Shown in pieces: positions 10,201 to 24,511 of a stretch of DNA of 64,000 nucleotides. Origin of the DNA: Brevipalpus yothersi. Its lineage: Eukaryota; Arthropoda; Arachnida; Trombidiformes; Tenuipalpidae. The notes under the pieces were generated by a model. The model had not been told where the DNA came from, ran no database searches, and was given only the letters and a program-made list of their open reading frames with translations. Numbering within the stretch: the first letter of the stretch is position 1; the number at the start of each line of letters is the position of its first letter. The DNA lies in assembly GCA_003956705.1 (NCBI GenBank), contig QZCP01000145.1:36292-100291 (forward strand), written 5' to 3'. The position numbers were made by a program, and so were the translations under genes.

Positions 10201-11519
10201 ATGTCTGTTAATTTGTTGAAAAGTTTGGTTCGCTGTAAATCGATTCACCTGGATGGTGCACCATTGATAACATGTTGTTTTCGTGGTATAAAATCTTGGG
10301 AAATGGACACAAAGCGACTTATGTATGAAAGATCAAGAGACATTGCTGCAATACCTCATCCAAAAAGGCATCAAAGAGAATGGATTAATTGGTAAGTAAT
10401 CGGATAGGGGAGGTCATTCATAATTGGCTTAATTGTATGTTTATCTTGTTGTCCACAGGAATTACAAAGGCGAATTATATGCATTCATCAAACGCTTTGG
10501 CGAAGACATACCTCTTGACCGTCTGAGATTGGCATTTATTGATGCTTCATTGAAAGAAGTTAATGAAGAAAATCGTGTAAAATGGGGTGTTGGTGATATA
10601 GTTGATAATAACTTTGAGCACAATGCCGAACTATCTCAGGAAGGACGGGAAATTCTATCAGATTTCATTAAGAAATATCTTCGATATTTTTTACCAAGAG
10701 TTCCAGAAAATTGCATCCAGTAAGTCTATATTCACTTGAATCAGCAATCTAAATTAATTGGTGGAAAAATTTTGTTATTTCAGTTCTGTTGAACAGTTTA
10801 TGCTCTCGGATGGCTCTCTATCTAACATCGGTCATGCACTTGGTTGTAATTTTCTTGTAATGAGTCCAGTAAGTTCAATATTGATTTTATACACGCTTTT
10901 TTTAACTGTCTCAACCATCTCTTTCAGCATGTTGATCCTCCTGAATCGATGGTTGCTTCATCAGTGAAAGCATTGATATCTTTGTTAGCCCAGAATAATG
11001 GCGATCATCATTGTAGAAAATTTATCATCGATCTCATTATGCCTTTTCTGGCCGACAAAGATTTGATGCATATTTGGAATTTTGATAATCCTCAGATTAT
11101 ATTGAACAAAATTTTGAGTAATGATCGTTTACCTCCTTATGAGCCAAGACTCTTACGTGAAACTGGCCGCAATACAGTGTTGGGTTGCTACGTAGTTGGA
11201 CTATATGTGGACAAAAAGTTTATTGGATCAAGTGAGTTTTGCACACAGTCACACAAACTCAACTAATAATCTTTTTTATTTTATCTCAGGTCCTGGAGAA
11301 AGTATTGAGATAGCAGAAGAAATGGCTGCATATGATGCTTTGAGACGATTTTTTGGTCTAACTCCTGGAAAAATGATTTTCAAATACGGAAAGAAAGCCT
11401 ATGATCTAGATTATGAGAGTAAGAGAGATGAGTATCCTAGCTTTTCTGAATGGAAATTGAGTTTATTTGAAGAAAATGGAAGAAGTAGTGGAAAAAAATT
11501 GGCATCTTCGATGCAATAA
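10201..11519 (+). CDS. MRPL44: mitochondrial large ribosomal subunit protein mL44
   Basis: Five exons: 10201-10391, 10459-10719, 10784-10868, 10928-11231, 11290-11519; 356 residues. mL44 is a mitoribosome large-subunit protein built from an RNase III-like domain (catalytically inactive) followed by a double-stranded RNA-binding domain. The N-terminus (MSVNLLKSLVRC) looks like a mitochondrial targeting sequence. NYKGELYAFIKRF corresponds to the start of the RNase III-like region. CYVVGLYVDKKFIGS with SPGESIEIAEEMAAYDALRRFFG is the dsRBD and matches human mL44 closely. Length is near the human 332. The ATG at 10201 is used; an upstream GTG in frame is not a eukaryotic start. The stop codon overlaps an AATAAA. 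Convergent with LANCL, 130 bases away. Confidence 0.96.
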
Positions 11520-11520
11520 A
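11515..11520 (+). terminator. AATAAA overlapping the mL44 stop codon
   Basis: The hexamer AATAAA spans the TAA stop (11517-11519). It is followed by a T-rich tract within about 10 bases. If it were the functional signal, the 3'UTR would be extremely short. Confidence 0.35.
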
Positions 11521-11649
11521 TGTGTTTTTTTTTCAGAAAGTAATTTTTTGAATGTAAATTTTTTCTCATCCGTACCGAGGTGAGAAGACTTTTTGATTGG
11601 ATTTCCTTTCTCTCTTGTGCATATTCAAGTGATGATTGAGCGAGCTCAT

Positions 11650-12981
11650 TTACATGATTGGGAGCTCATAAGCTGGAAATGCACTTTTGGCAGGAATTAG
11701 GAGATCATAGAGAAAATAGATAGTACCAGCGATACCCTCGAAAAGGGAATAAGGACGATCGGCCGTTCTGCATCCATGTTTACCGTAATCACCTATCCAT
11801 TCGGCGAATTTGATTGCTCGGTGTATGTATTTTTGATCACGAGTCAACTGGTAGAGTCTCAAGAAAACGTATGCATTGCCAGCTGCACCATGACACAAGC
11901 CATAGCCTTTATGCAAAAGTCCTCTCTGCCAAACTATTTCACCACACTGAAGGGCTGCTTTCGAATACTTTTCATCATCAAAAACTTTGTAAGCAAGAGC
12001 AAAAAGGTGAACCGCAGCAGGCGCACCATGACACCAATGAACCAATTTGTCATCCGAGTTGCCAGCACTTGATTGAAAATTGCCTGAAAATGAGATGTTC
12101 ATGTGAGACTTTATGCAAATATTAAATTCTCACCAAAAGTAAACACAACTTACCGGAGGCATGTCTTAAGGTCAACACATAGTCGATGGTTGGACGGACC
12201 AGATTAATGAGCTCCTCTGGAGATAGAAAATTTCGCGCCAATAAGAGTGTATGTAATATTCCACAATATCCATGAGCAGCACCAACCTGAAAAAGATAAA
12301 AATTTGTCAACTATCGAATTTTATCCCTTTTACTGAACTAACATATTCATGTCTATGCCAATAGTATTTGAGGGGAGGCCATGAGCATTCTTCACGCTTT
12401 GCTGTGTTGACACCAGATTCTAGAATCCTCCTCACAGTTCTGGTGATTATATCGGGACCAATAACATACTGATCGGTGATCTGGTGAGCCACAAAAAGAA
12501 GTCCATACAAAAAGCCGGCTCGACCATACAGAACCTCATCAGGAATTTGATCGCTATCAAGTGCCGGTTCCATTCGAGCAATTAATCCCAAAAATTCATC
12601 GCGCCGTTTTTTATCACCTTGGGCATGACAAATCACAGCACCCAGAGCATAAACGCCCGTATCACCCAGTATGAAAGACACTGTACCATCGAGACCGGTG
12701 TGGACAGCATTTTCCACCATTTGACGGGCAATATCCAATGTTTGCCGGTCACCGCTTCGTAGGTATTTGAAATAATGCAGATAAGCGATCCCAGTGGAAC
12801 CAGTGTAAATTGATATGTCATCATGTCCGGATGCCTCCGGTGTTTCACTCATACGCTCCAGATGTTGGACAATTTTGACCACAGAATCTTTGATCGGCTC
12901 GATGAGTACACCATTCTCTTGGAGTAGCATAGATCCATCGGCATGATCAGGAAAAGGGTTGGGAAAGTATCGAACAGACAT
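11650..12981 (-). CDS. LANCL1: LanC-like protein (LANCL1/2 type)
   Basis: Three exons: 12343-12981, 12154-12286, 11650-12083; 401 residues, as in human LANCL1 (399). Animal LanC-like proteins bind zinc and glutathione and add glutathione to dehydroalanine/dehydrobutyrine in damaged proteins. The seven-fold LanC barrel motifs are present: YTGSTGIAYL, FILGDTGVYAL, LYGRAGFLYGLLF, VGAAHG, LVHWCHGAP, GYGLCHGAAGNA and SLFEGIAGTIYFL. The zinc ligands are C275 (WCHG), C321 and H322 (GLCHG), aligned with human C276, C322 and H323. The start is M at 12981 (MSVRYFPNPF, like the human AFPNP start). The frame is open further upstream but has no ATG there. Whether this is the single arthropod ortholog of LANCL1/2 or closer to LANCL3 needs a tree; length and motifs favour LANCL1/2. 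Confidence 0.93.
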
Positions 12982-15084
12982 CGAAGTGTCTTGAAGTTGA
13001 AATGTATGAATGTAAGGTGATATTCGAGAGTGTACCAAAATCAAAGGATGTTCAATTGGAAATTGGAGATGATTCAATCAACACTTCATCAATGGCTACC
13101 AATGAGCAAAATGAAACACACTGCAAACAATGATTTAATCATGCATGAAAAAATTGACAAAAAGCAACTTTGACATGTGTTCCTTAAATCTGAATGATTA
13201 TCTTTTCTTAACGTTTTTCATTTCTTTTTGTTTTTCGAATTTCAATTCAATTCTGTTCTGCTATGCTGAGATTGTATCTACTGGATGGCGCCATGAGAGA
13301 GCAAAATTTTTGACATTTTTTGGAAGTTTTCTTGCTTCTATCGAGTTTTTTTCTTCGAAAGCGAAAAACTTGGAATTTAAAAAGTTGGTTAATTTTTAGG
13401 TTTGATGACTAATGATCGAGAAAAATGTTATCATCAAATGCTCATGAGTACAATATTTAGATAGATAGATAGATATCTGAAAAAGGTTTGCCTTCTCTCT
13501 GTGCAACGTATTGAGCTTTTCTCTCATGGAATTCGACATTCCAGTCGAAAGATCTGGTCAAAATGTGTGTGATGAACTAACATGAAATCTTGATCAAGTA
13601 AACGATAAAACAAGAGCTTTCATTTGACTCATTCCTATTCCAAAGAGTTAGTCAGGGGTTATGAAGTAGGGTATTTTGTTAGATTTTAGTTTCAGTTCGA
13701 TGTGTCATTCAGGAGATTAGATGGAATTTCTTCGAACAAATCGAGATTCTCTTCAATTCTGATTGCAATACCTCCCACTCATGATTCAGACTAGTTTATT
13801 CATATACACAGAATAAGCTTTAGGCTCACCAATTATGATGCAATTTTATGTCTGGGTGAAAAGAAAAATTCTGACATTTACAACTGACACTGCAGATATC
13901 TGCTTGTCAAGCTTTTATCATGTTCCAAGGTCTATCTTGTCTGCCCTTACACAATGCACTACAGCTTTTTCGACTGACAATGTGAGTATCTAATCTTATT
14001 CGGAAAAAAGTTTCCGGTCTCCCACGATAGATGATGAATGGTTATCATGCAGTGAGAAGTGATCAATAGTGATTTTGACCATTTTCCAGCCAAAATATAC
14101 TAATGACAATGATTTACATGATCCAAATCGGATGAGCTCGAAGGAGACAAGTTCTTGCTCAATATGTGGGCAGAAGCTGGTGTCCATCCCATCGTAAAAA
14201 CATTATTCTCTCTTTCCCACTATCTTTCAACTCGCTTTTACACATTGCAAGTGTGAAAATATTTCGCTTATTAATTCAAAATTAGATTTTTACGCAATAC
14301 TTATAAAATCTTCTCAGAACATCCTCCGAAATCCTCTGGATCACTTACTAGGCCACTTCAGCGTCTATCAAACGAATTGTGAAGCGTGTGAACTGTATCA
14401 ACCACGCTGATCGCTCTCAACACTCGCTGACTCTTATTCTATTCTTTTTGATAGAGTATTTGATGACAAGTTGAGTGAAAATCGGCACCCAATTGAATTC
14501 ACTCATGCCACTAATTCGTATAACTATTGAACAAAGATTCCCTGGATAGAGGCCAAAGAGTGAGAGATTCACACAGACACACTCACACATATATGAACAC
14601 GCCCACATTAACAATTGAGTCCATAGTTTAGCGTGTTTATGTGGCCATTGATCGCTATACTCTTCCTCTCTTCCTCTCTATCTACCATACTTCTGAAGAA
14701 TCAATGAAGAATGTCCAAAATGACGACCAATAAGCCCGCAAACAAACCATTATCCCAGCTCATCCTCTTGGACACTGAGCTAGAGAACGAATATCTCATC
14801 TTTCTCTCTCTCTCTCCTTTTTCTCTCACTTTTCAGCTCTTTTGATCCTCATATAACAATACACATGGACTCAAATGCCATGAACGCACACACACACACA
14901 CATATACACACTTACTCACATGGGGACTTGGTCAGAGAGGACTTGATATACACTGAGAATTGCTATTGCCAATAGGCAACAGCGCGCCTCTTTTCGTTCG
15001 AATGAATCTTCACAGGCATTCTGGAGCCGCGTGTCTGCATACTTTCCACGATTATCAAGCCTTCTCATCACATGCCTTCATGTA

Positions 15085-15087
<3 letters not shown>

Positions 15088-15126
<39 letters not shown>

Positions 15127-15481
15127 NNNNNNNNNNNNNNNNNNNNNNNNNNNNNNNNNNNNNNNNNNNNNNNNNNNNNNNNNNNNNNNNNNNNNNNNNN
15201 NNNNNNNNNNNNNNNNNNNNNNNNNNNNNNNNNNNNNNNNNNNNNNNNNNNNNNNNNNNNNNNNNNNNNNNNNNNNNNNNNNNNNNNNNNNNNNNNNNNN
15301 NNNNNNNNNNNNNNNNNNNNNNNNNNNNNNNNNNNNNNNNNNNNNNNNNNNNNNNNNNNNNNNNNNNNNNNNNNNNNNNNNNNNNNNNNNNNNNNNNNNN
15401 NNNNNNNNNNNNNNNNNNNNNNNNNNNNNNNNNNNNNNNNNNNNNNNNNNNNNNNNNNNNNNNNNNNNNNNNNNNNNNNNN

Positions 15482-15538
<57 letters not shown>
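15088..15538 (+). repeat. (CT)n microsatellite interrupted by an assembly gap
   Basis: (CT)n at 15088-15126, then 355 N (15127-15481), then (CT)n at 15482-15538. The gap is inside the repeat, so the true array length is unknown. Confidence 0.97.
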
Positions 15539-15539
<1 letters not shown>

Positions 15540-17346
15540 ACTTTATGCACACAGTGGACTTGGTCGCTAGAATTTTCGAACGCCTCTCTATGTCTAACGG
15601 ACTTTGGCCGCCGGCGTGGATCAAGTATGGAAGCGTTCGATCACCCAGCATGAGTTCATGAATCTAAAGCGATTTGAGGGCTGTGAAACATATACACGCG
15701 ACCTGAACATTGATCTGTGGACCACGAGTTTAAAATTAGGATAAAAGATAATCAATCTTGTGGAAGTCAGTTATCATCTCTCGCCTATCGTAGAGCTAGT
15801 TTTCCTCCATTCTTTCTAATTGAAAAATGATGGAGAAGACAGTCTAAGTTGTAGAAGGGTCCTTTCTCAATTCTTTCTTACGATTTTGATCATATTTCGA
15901 TATTGAACGAGATCCGAATATTTGAAGATAATTTCTACAAAATCGCTCAATCAAGATCAGATACTACTACGTGATGAGATAGATAAGATCCCATGAATCT
16001 GGTGGTATGAGGAAAGAATAATACTGTCTGCCTCTGATCCAATATATTGGTAAACAATATATCACAATAGAAGTGAATACATGGAGAAATCACCATCAAT
16101 CACCATATGGAAGAGCAATTATTGCATTTCCCATGAAATCATCCCAAATGATCTTTCTCTTCCATAGAATGAAGTTATCTATTAGATTCTGATTTGTCAC
16201 TTACACTAGTTTTTTACTAAAAATGGCCTGAAATCCCTTTTTGATCAAACTCTCACTTTCAGCTTTAAACACCGAAAATGAAACTCAAATGGGCCCAAAA
16301 AATTCTTGGAACTGAGCACACATCCATAGTTCAAAGCAAAAATTGTTTGCTTGATTGAAAATTCCCTGGAATAGGACCCCCAATCGTCAACTCAACAGAG
16401 AGAGGGAGGGAGAGAGAGAATGTTGATAAAATCTTTGCTTACACAGCAAATATCTTAGGGCTAAGAAGATGAGGATGCTCCTATGGTTGATACTTTATTC
16501 TGAATGATGCCTGTTGTTCATCGAATATGCTGTCTCTTCGATTGAAGCTTCTATACACATACCCGAGAGCGATCCAGCCAAGTTGAATGAGCACTTATCT
16601 TCCAGTCAGAATATCATCTTTAACACTCTGAGCGCTAACTGATCACTGAATTCATCCAATTTAATTGCGAATCAAGTATTTGATCATGCAGATTTGGGTT
16701 GAAAATTCTTGCATACTATGTTTTCTCTTTTTATATCATTTGTTGCCTGCCTACTACCACCTTGATCAGAATGTGATGTTTTCCAACATCAACACAGAAT
16801 ATATCTTAAGCGAAGGTCAAAAAACTCATCTCATCTCATCAACAGTGAAAACTTTTTTATTTTGGTCTAACAGTTTTTCACTCATGCAAAATAACTGACT
16901 ATAGTCTAGGATGATGTATTCCGAAATGATAAACATTCTCAGTCTCCAAGAATGTACTGATTTGCCTAATATTACGATGCTTTCTTGGTAAAGATCCCAT
17001 AGGAAGTGACAAACGATTCACAAAGTAATTCAAAATGATGAGGCCTTCTGAAATGTAGGAGGAGAAAAAGTTGAGGTGAGTAGAGGAAAAAAATTTGATG
17101 TGTAAAAGAAATATTCAAAAAAAAGTTGATCAATCTGAGTAAAAAAGTTTGTGAGAGCATGAGAAAAAGCTATTCAACCGAAAGAATCTATATATACTGA
17201 ATTCAGGAGGGAATGTTTACATGGTGATCGAAGCAAGTTGAGTGAAGCGATAGTGGAATGGTTGTTGAAGGCCAACAGGAAAAGGATGAGGATGCTGCAA
17301 AAACAATGCTAGTGAGTGACACACACACAAGGGAGTGAAGAAAAGA

Positions 17347-17380
17347 AAGAGAGAGAGAGAGAGAGAAAGAAAGAGAGAAA
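17347..17380 (+). repeat. (GA)n/(GAAA)n tract
   Basis: Purine-only simple repeat. The following 200 bases stay purine-rich and give a spurious acidic/basic ORF. Confidence 0.8.
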
Positions 17381-17809
17381 TTCTTGGCAAAAGAGAGAAA
17401 AAGTAGAGGAATGATGTATGAAGATGAAAGAGGAAGTGATGATTGTGGAAAGAAGAGTGAGGATGGCGATGATATTGACTTTTATGAAGAAGAGGAAGAA
17501 GAAGGAGAAGAAAAGAATAAAGACTCAGCCAATGGAATACTGAAAACCAAGCTGGCAAGTGCTGAGAATGCTTTTGCGAAATAACCTCAGGTAAGAGAAT
17601 ACTACTACAACTACTATGAGTGGAGAAAGTGAGTCTCACAAGGCAACATCTGAGAGACTGAACACAAGAGGATTATCAAGCAAAAAAAGAGGAAAAGGAG
17701 GCAAAAGATGCAAGAGAAAGAGAGAGAGAAAGTCATACTTAGGGAGAGAGAGAGGTCAGAGAGATATTCTCATTGAAGAAGTAAGTAAACATCCAAAAGA
17801 AAGAACGAT

Positions 17810-17810
<1 letters not shown>

Positions 17811-17856
<46 letters not shown>
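17811..17856 (+). repeat. (GAAA)n followed by (GA)n
   Basis: Compound purine microsatellite: tetranucleotide units first, then dinucleotide units. Confidence 0.9.
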
Positions 17857-18473
17857 ACGTAAAGTTTCTTCTCTCCTTACGCCTCTGACTCTCACCATGG
17901 CAGAGAGGAGGGTATAATGGTTTGTGTTAATATCGATCGGTGGAGAAGCTTGAGAGCTCATTGGACATCCAGTTTGCCATGATCCCTCCTGAAAAATATC
18001 AGCAGCTTCATAATGTTCAGAATAGAGGTCTCTGTCAAAGCTATGTGTATTCCATCTCTCTCTTCTTCTGCTATAGCTATAACGTTTACTCTGTATGTGT
18101 GTGTATATAGCCTATAGAAAAAGTGCGGAGAACAAGTGATGCAGCAACGGATGATGTGTGCGCCTGGAATGTCTCTTCTCCTCATCACTTGTGATTCGCG
18201 AGATGCTCCGATGGCTAGCAAAGTTTAAAGTAACCTCAAATTTTTTCTCCTCTCTCCCACTCTCTTGGCTTTTTCTTCTCATCCTTTTCATCCTTCTCTC
18301 TCTCTCTCGCTCAGCATCCATCTCCACTGACATCACTCATCACTCATGGCTCAGTTAACAGCTGCTAATCACAAAGTGGACATTCTTTTGTTTTGATCTC
18401 ACTTTTATGCTCTCCAAACTCACTTTAGTTTGCACCGAATCATTCACCTCTTTTTGACCTTCCTCGTGCAGTC

Positions 18474-18499
18474 TTATTATTATTATTATTATTATTATT
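18474..18499 (+). repeat. (TTA)n microsatellite
   Basis: About nine TTA units, followed at 18520-18560 by TG-rich sequence. Confidence 0.9.
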
Positions 18500-20521
18500 G
18501 TTTCTCTGGTCGTATGTTTTCCGTGTGTGTGTATGTGTGTGTGTATATGTATTATGTATATGTGAGTTTGGCTGATTTTGCATTCTGCAATAGCCAAAAA
18601 TTTTCTCTTCCTTCATGTGCAACGTGTATAGTTCACGCGGGCAACAAGTAATGGGCTGGCATCATCATGCATGTTTTTCAAGGTGAGTGTCCGAACCATC
18701 GTATTTTATGAGAGAAAAAAGTATTATATATCAATTGGAATACCTTGTGTGTATGTGTGTGTGCCTTTTTCTATCAGTATTAACTATTGCTCTGTTGAAA
18801 TGTGCAAAAATATGATTATTATCACGTGATAGTAAACACTAAATTCTTTTGTCCGGCAAGGTGTCAAGCAATTACCAATTATATTGGGTATCAAAATGAT
18901 TACATACATGTGTATGATGAAATATTATTTCATCATACTAGAGTATGGAATCACATGAACAGAATCTAGAATATTTGCCTCCGTAACAAATATTTCTCAC
19001 ATCCCATGCTTGCGAATTGTTTCTAACGTGATTGATCTCACATTGAAATTTCTTCACCACAAAAAGCACGATTATTCCAACTATTGCACAGGCTTTTATT
19101 GTTCATATACGATTCAATTGTAGCATATAGTCTATGTCGGTTAATCATTAGTTTCATACCAAACCTCTCTGTTGGAACTCATGTTTCGAGAGATATCATC
19201 ATCTTATCTTGTGATTACTGCATCATATAACTTACCTACTTGATCTTTTCATCATCTGAATTTTGAGTGGATTCTGATTTGAAGTAATTCATTTCATTTC
19301 ATTTCGTATTATCTAGATCTACTTCGACATACTAAATGAAATCACATCTCGTACTTCTAAGTGAATACCTATGCTTGTGTCAATGACTTAGCAATCCTTG
19401 TGTCCAATCGAAAAAAAGAAAATTTCATCGAAATCATTGAAATCTTTCAACTGTTCACTAATGAGGAGCAATCAAGAAGAACTCATCTCATCAACTCTCA
19501 CAACTTCATCATCTACCATTTCACTTATGGAAGCTCATCGACATATGATGAATGAAAATTTCATCAATTCAAATGGTAAACTATAATTTACTCTAACTTT
19601 TACTCAATCATATTCTCTCTTTTTCCAAAAACATGGCTCTCAGATGCCGATAGCATCCAGAACGTAGTTCTATTATTATTTTTTGTCCAAAGTGTGAAAG
19701 TTTCTCTCTCTCTCACACACACACACATACTGTGAGAGCTCTTTTTCACACATCTCATCACTTCCACTTTCACACTCCTTCACTTATGGCCATTTACTAG
19801 ACCTACAAATCGTCGAGATCATCTTTTTCCTTTATAATTTTTACCACTCATTTTGGTGGGAAAATAGTGACATGCGACCTGATCCTTGTGGCCTAGTAGA
19901 AAAATACAATCGTAAAGAGGCCACTTGATAGTCATTGAATTGAAGTATACACGCTGTGATCCAAAACTAGTGATTGAATTTTTTTTTCTCTCCAACATCT
20001 TTCCTTCTCAATTTTTGTGGCCATCATCGAGTGTCTTCATCTCTATTGTGCTTTTATTATGTTTTCCATTATTCTCATCCTCTTCGTCTTGGTTTTCTTT
20101 TCTCTATCATATTTTGGAACTTTGAATATTTTTCCTTCCAACTGCTCCTTCTTCCGTTCATTTGGTCAACCTGGGACACTTTTTGAGTCTTTTAAGGATA
20201 ATTTTGATCATTCATGGAAGAAAATGGATAGAATTCAAGTTGTGGGCAAAATTATTTGTAACAGGCAGAATATATTTATACACATATTATTATCATAGTG
20301 GCCGTCCATGTCATGAGAAAGAAGAAGTGTATTCGAAAAGGTGCTAGATGAATGAGCGAAAGGAAATCTTCTTGATCCATACAAATTCAAGAGCACTTGT
20401 GCACTTCTGGTGTTTAGGCCCATAGACCCATAGACACATAGGCCCATAGGCATTGTAACTCGGGCACCGAAGAGTGGCCATCACTAGCGTCACAGGCCAC
20501 TTGAGTCCCACTTTCTTTGAC

Positions 20522-20524
<3 letters not shown>

Positions 20525-20586
<62 letters not shown>
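20525..20586 (+). repeat. (CT)31 microsatellite
   Basis: Uninterrupted CT array about 690 bases upstream of the LMX1-type start codon. Confidence 0.97.
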
Positions 20587-20589
<3 letters not shown>

Positions 20590-21273
20590 CACTTGTATTT
20601 CTTTTCATTCTGCTTTGTCCTCAAGTCTCTCTTGTCCCACCAGTGAATCACTTTGTGATTCTTTATATACACTAAAGAGTCCCTATTTTTTCGTTTTATA
20701 CCCATAAAATTTGGCCTCATTTCAACACATTTCTCCTCCCACTTCTAGGGTTTGTGTGTGTGTGAAAATACCGAAAAATTATTATAAGGCGTTCAAAATC
20801 GACTTGAAATTTAGTTCAGTTTATAAGCACGTTTCTTTACCACCGAGTATGTGCTAAAAGCTATGTTGAACACACTTTCCGATTAGAACCAATAATCAGC
20901 ACGGCATTCAAGTGGCCTCTTCAATCGAGCTTCTGGTCTTGCTATTCTATTCTATCACGAATTTCTCTCTCTCTCTTCACTCTCATTTCATCTTCATCTT
21001 GTATCCATCTACTCTTGTGATGGGAAAAACTGTTGACACAACTTTTCTCTCTTCTATCGTGTATTTTTTTTCTTTTCCGTTTTGCCTATGGACACGTTCT
21101 GAGCCAATCGACACTTTACAATGTGTTTCAATCATGCATCTATTTGGAAAGACACTTACTAATCGATTGTTATTTAACATTTTTCTCTTTTCCGATTGGC
21201 CGTAAAACCTCAACATTATCTCAAAATAATTTTCATTTCCATCATCTATCGTTTCCATTGGTTTTGCTTGGCA

Positions 21274-21895
21274 ATGAATTCTCCTTCAAAATCTGTGTAC
21301 ACATTCAACATCCATTCACAATCTGATTCTCATTCATTGGATTCAACATTCTCATGTTCTTCGCCATCATCTTTGTCATCTATTCCGAATATTTATTTTC
21401 AAACATCCAATTCATCTTACACCCTAGGATTGAGTCGAAAATCGATGGGCAAAAAAATAACGGACTCAGTGAAATCTGAACTTAACGGTGAAAGTGTGGA
21501 AATTTGTAGTGGATGTAGGCGACCAATTGAGGATCGCTACATCATGCGAGTTATGGACCATTCATGGCACGAAAGATGTTTAACTTGTACAGAATGTGAC
21601 ATGATGCTAACTCAAACTTGTTATTCTCGTGATTGTAAACTATATTGCAAATCAGATTACGAAAAGTAAGTTGTTTTTTTCCTGCAAAACAGATATATTT
21701 ATGTGTTTATCTCCTTTTTTTACCTTCAACCACCTACACATTTATGTATGGAGAAATTTCATTCTTTCATGAATTATTACACTGTCTGGACTATTTTCAA
21801 CTCACAAGCCCACGCTCATAATTCTATTCGACCATTAGAATGGACAATCATTTTTCGATTCTGTATTTCGCAAGAACTACCGAAATTCGAATGGA

Positions 21896-21964
<69 letters not shown>

Positions 21965-23098
21965 GTAAGAAATGCATCATCATTTTTGTGAATGAATTCA
22001 CGTAGAAGTCTGAACTAAACTATAGAAAGAAGAAAGCTCGAGATAAATGGGCTATGAAGAGAGAACATCGATCGAATTTCAGTAACTTACTCAATTCATA
22101 ACTATATATCATTGTAAATTCAATTCGAACATGAGCAGATTGGAGCTCCTTACTTCCATTTGATCAGTATTCTTGTAGATGATAAGTTTGAAATATAAGT
22201 TTCTCTCTTTCTCTCTTCCGGGTGAGAAATTCATTCTCTTTTCACTCTCTTAAGAATTCAAAAAATATCCCAAAGATTTGTGATGCAATACTGTTATGTC
22301 TGGTATTAGATTCTAGATATTTCTACCTTACTTTGGTGTAATTTTTTATTTTTTCTATTTTCACTGCTACCTCTGGTCACATACTGGTGAATTCTTTCTC
22401 TCTTCTCAACACTACTTGGTGACAAGCTGAGCTGGTTAACATAGATTGACAGAAGTTTCCGATCAAACTTGATCATGATGAACGCTTCACGATAGAGTGA
22501 AACTTCTCCTCTTCCAATGCTCACATCAATATGAGCATCAATGAACATTACTCATGCATATAGTTTTCTATCGAATGAAGTGTTCAATCAGTTCATGTTT
22601 GAGTATTTGGTGGTAAAAAAATGTAGAAATATAGAAATACTTCCTTGATTCATATTGAGATGGCCACTGAGTGGAAGAGGACAGCAGAAACTTTTAAATC
22701 ACCGAAAAATCAAGAGTCCAAGATTCATGATCAGAACTTGATGAGGAGAAAATCTTATCGTTCATTTGATTTTTATGATGATACTTTGTTCATCACAGAG
22801 TGGAGAACAATTTTCATTGTGAATTGAAATGATGCACGAATACATTCATGCTTTTTTTGAATCTTGAGTCTACTTATCAGCCAACCTTTCTCTCTCTTTT
22901 CCAAGAAAAATGATAGCAAATGATATGGTTGACACTCTCATGTACATATATATATACACCACTCTGTGTGCCCACCATCTGATCATCAAAACTCTTTCAA
23001 CCATCCTGTAAGTGTTGGAGGAATATCCATCAAGTATTCTATGAGTCGTAATATAAACGCTATATTTTATCCATCAATGGTCAACTACGTTTCTTTGA

Positions 23099-23174
<76 letters not shown>

Positions 23175-24142
23175 TCCTAACTGGGGGGGGGCTAGTAAAA
23201 TGTGATCCTGTCCGAAAAATCCGCAGAAGCGTGGCTTTTTCTGTGGACGAAAACTGATCCAAATAATCGGTTCTCTGATGTGTGTGTTACAGTTTTCACT
23301 GTTCAATCTTGCTTGCTTATACACACATACACTCATGAAGCCTCCTCGCTGAATTGATCATCTTTCTCTTTCTCTTCTCTTTTCTTATTGAAAAGGAACC
23401 AAACACATGAGAACTCGAGGTTCTTGTTGTCCACAGATTCTCTCTCATTCACATCACTGGCCATCATCATATAAAAACCTGGCACAAAGAGAAATAGAGA
23501 GAGAGAGAGAGAGAGAGAAACAAAATCAAAGGAATAGAGACCAACATTTTGAGCGGGAAAAATTTTTCCTCCAATCTTGACTACTTCTTTCTATCTCTTT
23601 GATTGGATACCTTATTTCATACTATATTTACATTCAGAGAATCTTTTCATGATACTTGTATCGCCTACTTACGACAATCATGTTACCTGAGAGCTGGCAT
23701 GACAATCATGCAAGCTTTGATATTGAGCACAGATTGTTGAAATGAGGCTCGCAATCTTTTCCTTTCCTTGAGATGTGAGGATTGCTCCTCCATGTATCAT
23801 GAATTGGAAGGAAAAGTGAACAGAAGTTTTCATGATTTATTCCATGTCGAATTCTGTGGAAATACTTTTCATCCTTTTTCTCATTGGCAACTTAATTGAT
23901 TTTATGGCAAACTTGACTTCTCTTCCTTCTCCTCTCTCTCACACTTTTGATCTATCCAAACCAACAGTCCCACTGATATTCTCTGCACCATCTGTATTGC
24001 GCTTTCATTTTCATTCTCATCTTTCGCCTACAATTTCAACAATCACAATCCAGAATATCTTATTGTGAGCTCTTCCCTCGTTCAATATTCATTTCTTCAC
24101 TTCAATTACCATCAACACTGTGCATCTTCCAGTCCTTTAAGC

Positions 24143-24215
<73 letters not shown>

Positions 24216-24430
24216 CCTCATTTTGCAACTTCTTCGCGTTCTTCTGGGACATGTCTTCTCCTATACTGAGTTCTCTTGATCTTAGGAAAGATGTCTCAAC
24301 CTTTCATTTTTGAAGTGAGTTTTTCAACAGAGTTGAAGCATTTTGTGTCTTCTTCTTTCTTTCTTTCTGATTGATATCAAGTTAAAATATTGATCAGCAA
24401 AATTGTCTAGACTTGTCAGAAAGAGAAAGC

Positions 24431-24511
<81 letters not shown>

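Larger units (their letters stand above)
12982..21273. other. 8.3-kb non-coding region between LANCL and the LMX1-type gene
   Basis: No multi-exon gene is supported. It contains the LANCL promoter at its left end, several microsatellites (listed separately), a run of N, short (TG)/(CA) tracts (18520-18560, 19710-19730) and presumably the promoter and 5'UTR of the LMX1-type gene at the right end. Apparent ORFs here are low-complexity Leu/Ser, Arg/Glu or Phe/Ser translations of simple repeats. Confidence 0.6.

Noticed and set aside
12982..13077. Longer N-terminus of the LANCL protein
   Set aside because: The frame is open upstream, but the only start is TTG; the ATG at 12981 aligns with the family N-terminus.
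15031..15661. Long Leu-Ser and Arg-Glu ORFs spanning the CT array and gap
   Set aside because: They are translations of (CT)n/(GA)n and of N; no codon structure or domain. The same applies to similar ORFs at all other arrays.
17384..17888. Lys/Glu-rich ORFs that look like charged nuclear proteins
   Set aside because: They arise from purine-rich simple sequence between GA arrays; no splice support, no domain.
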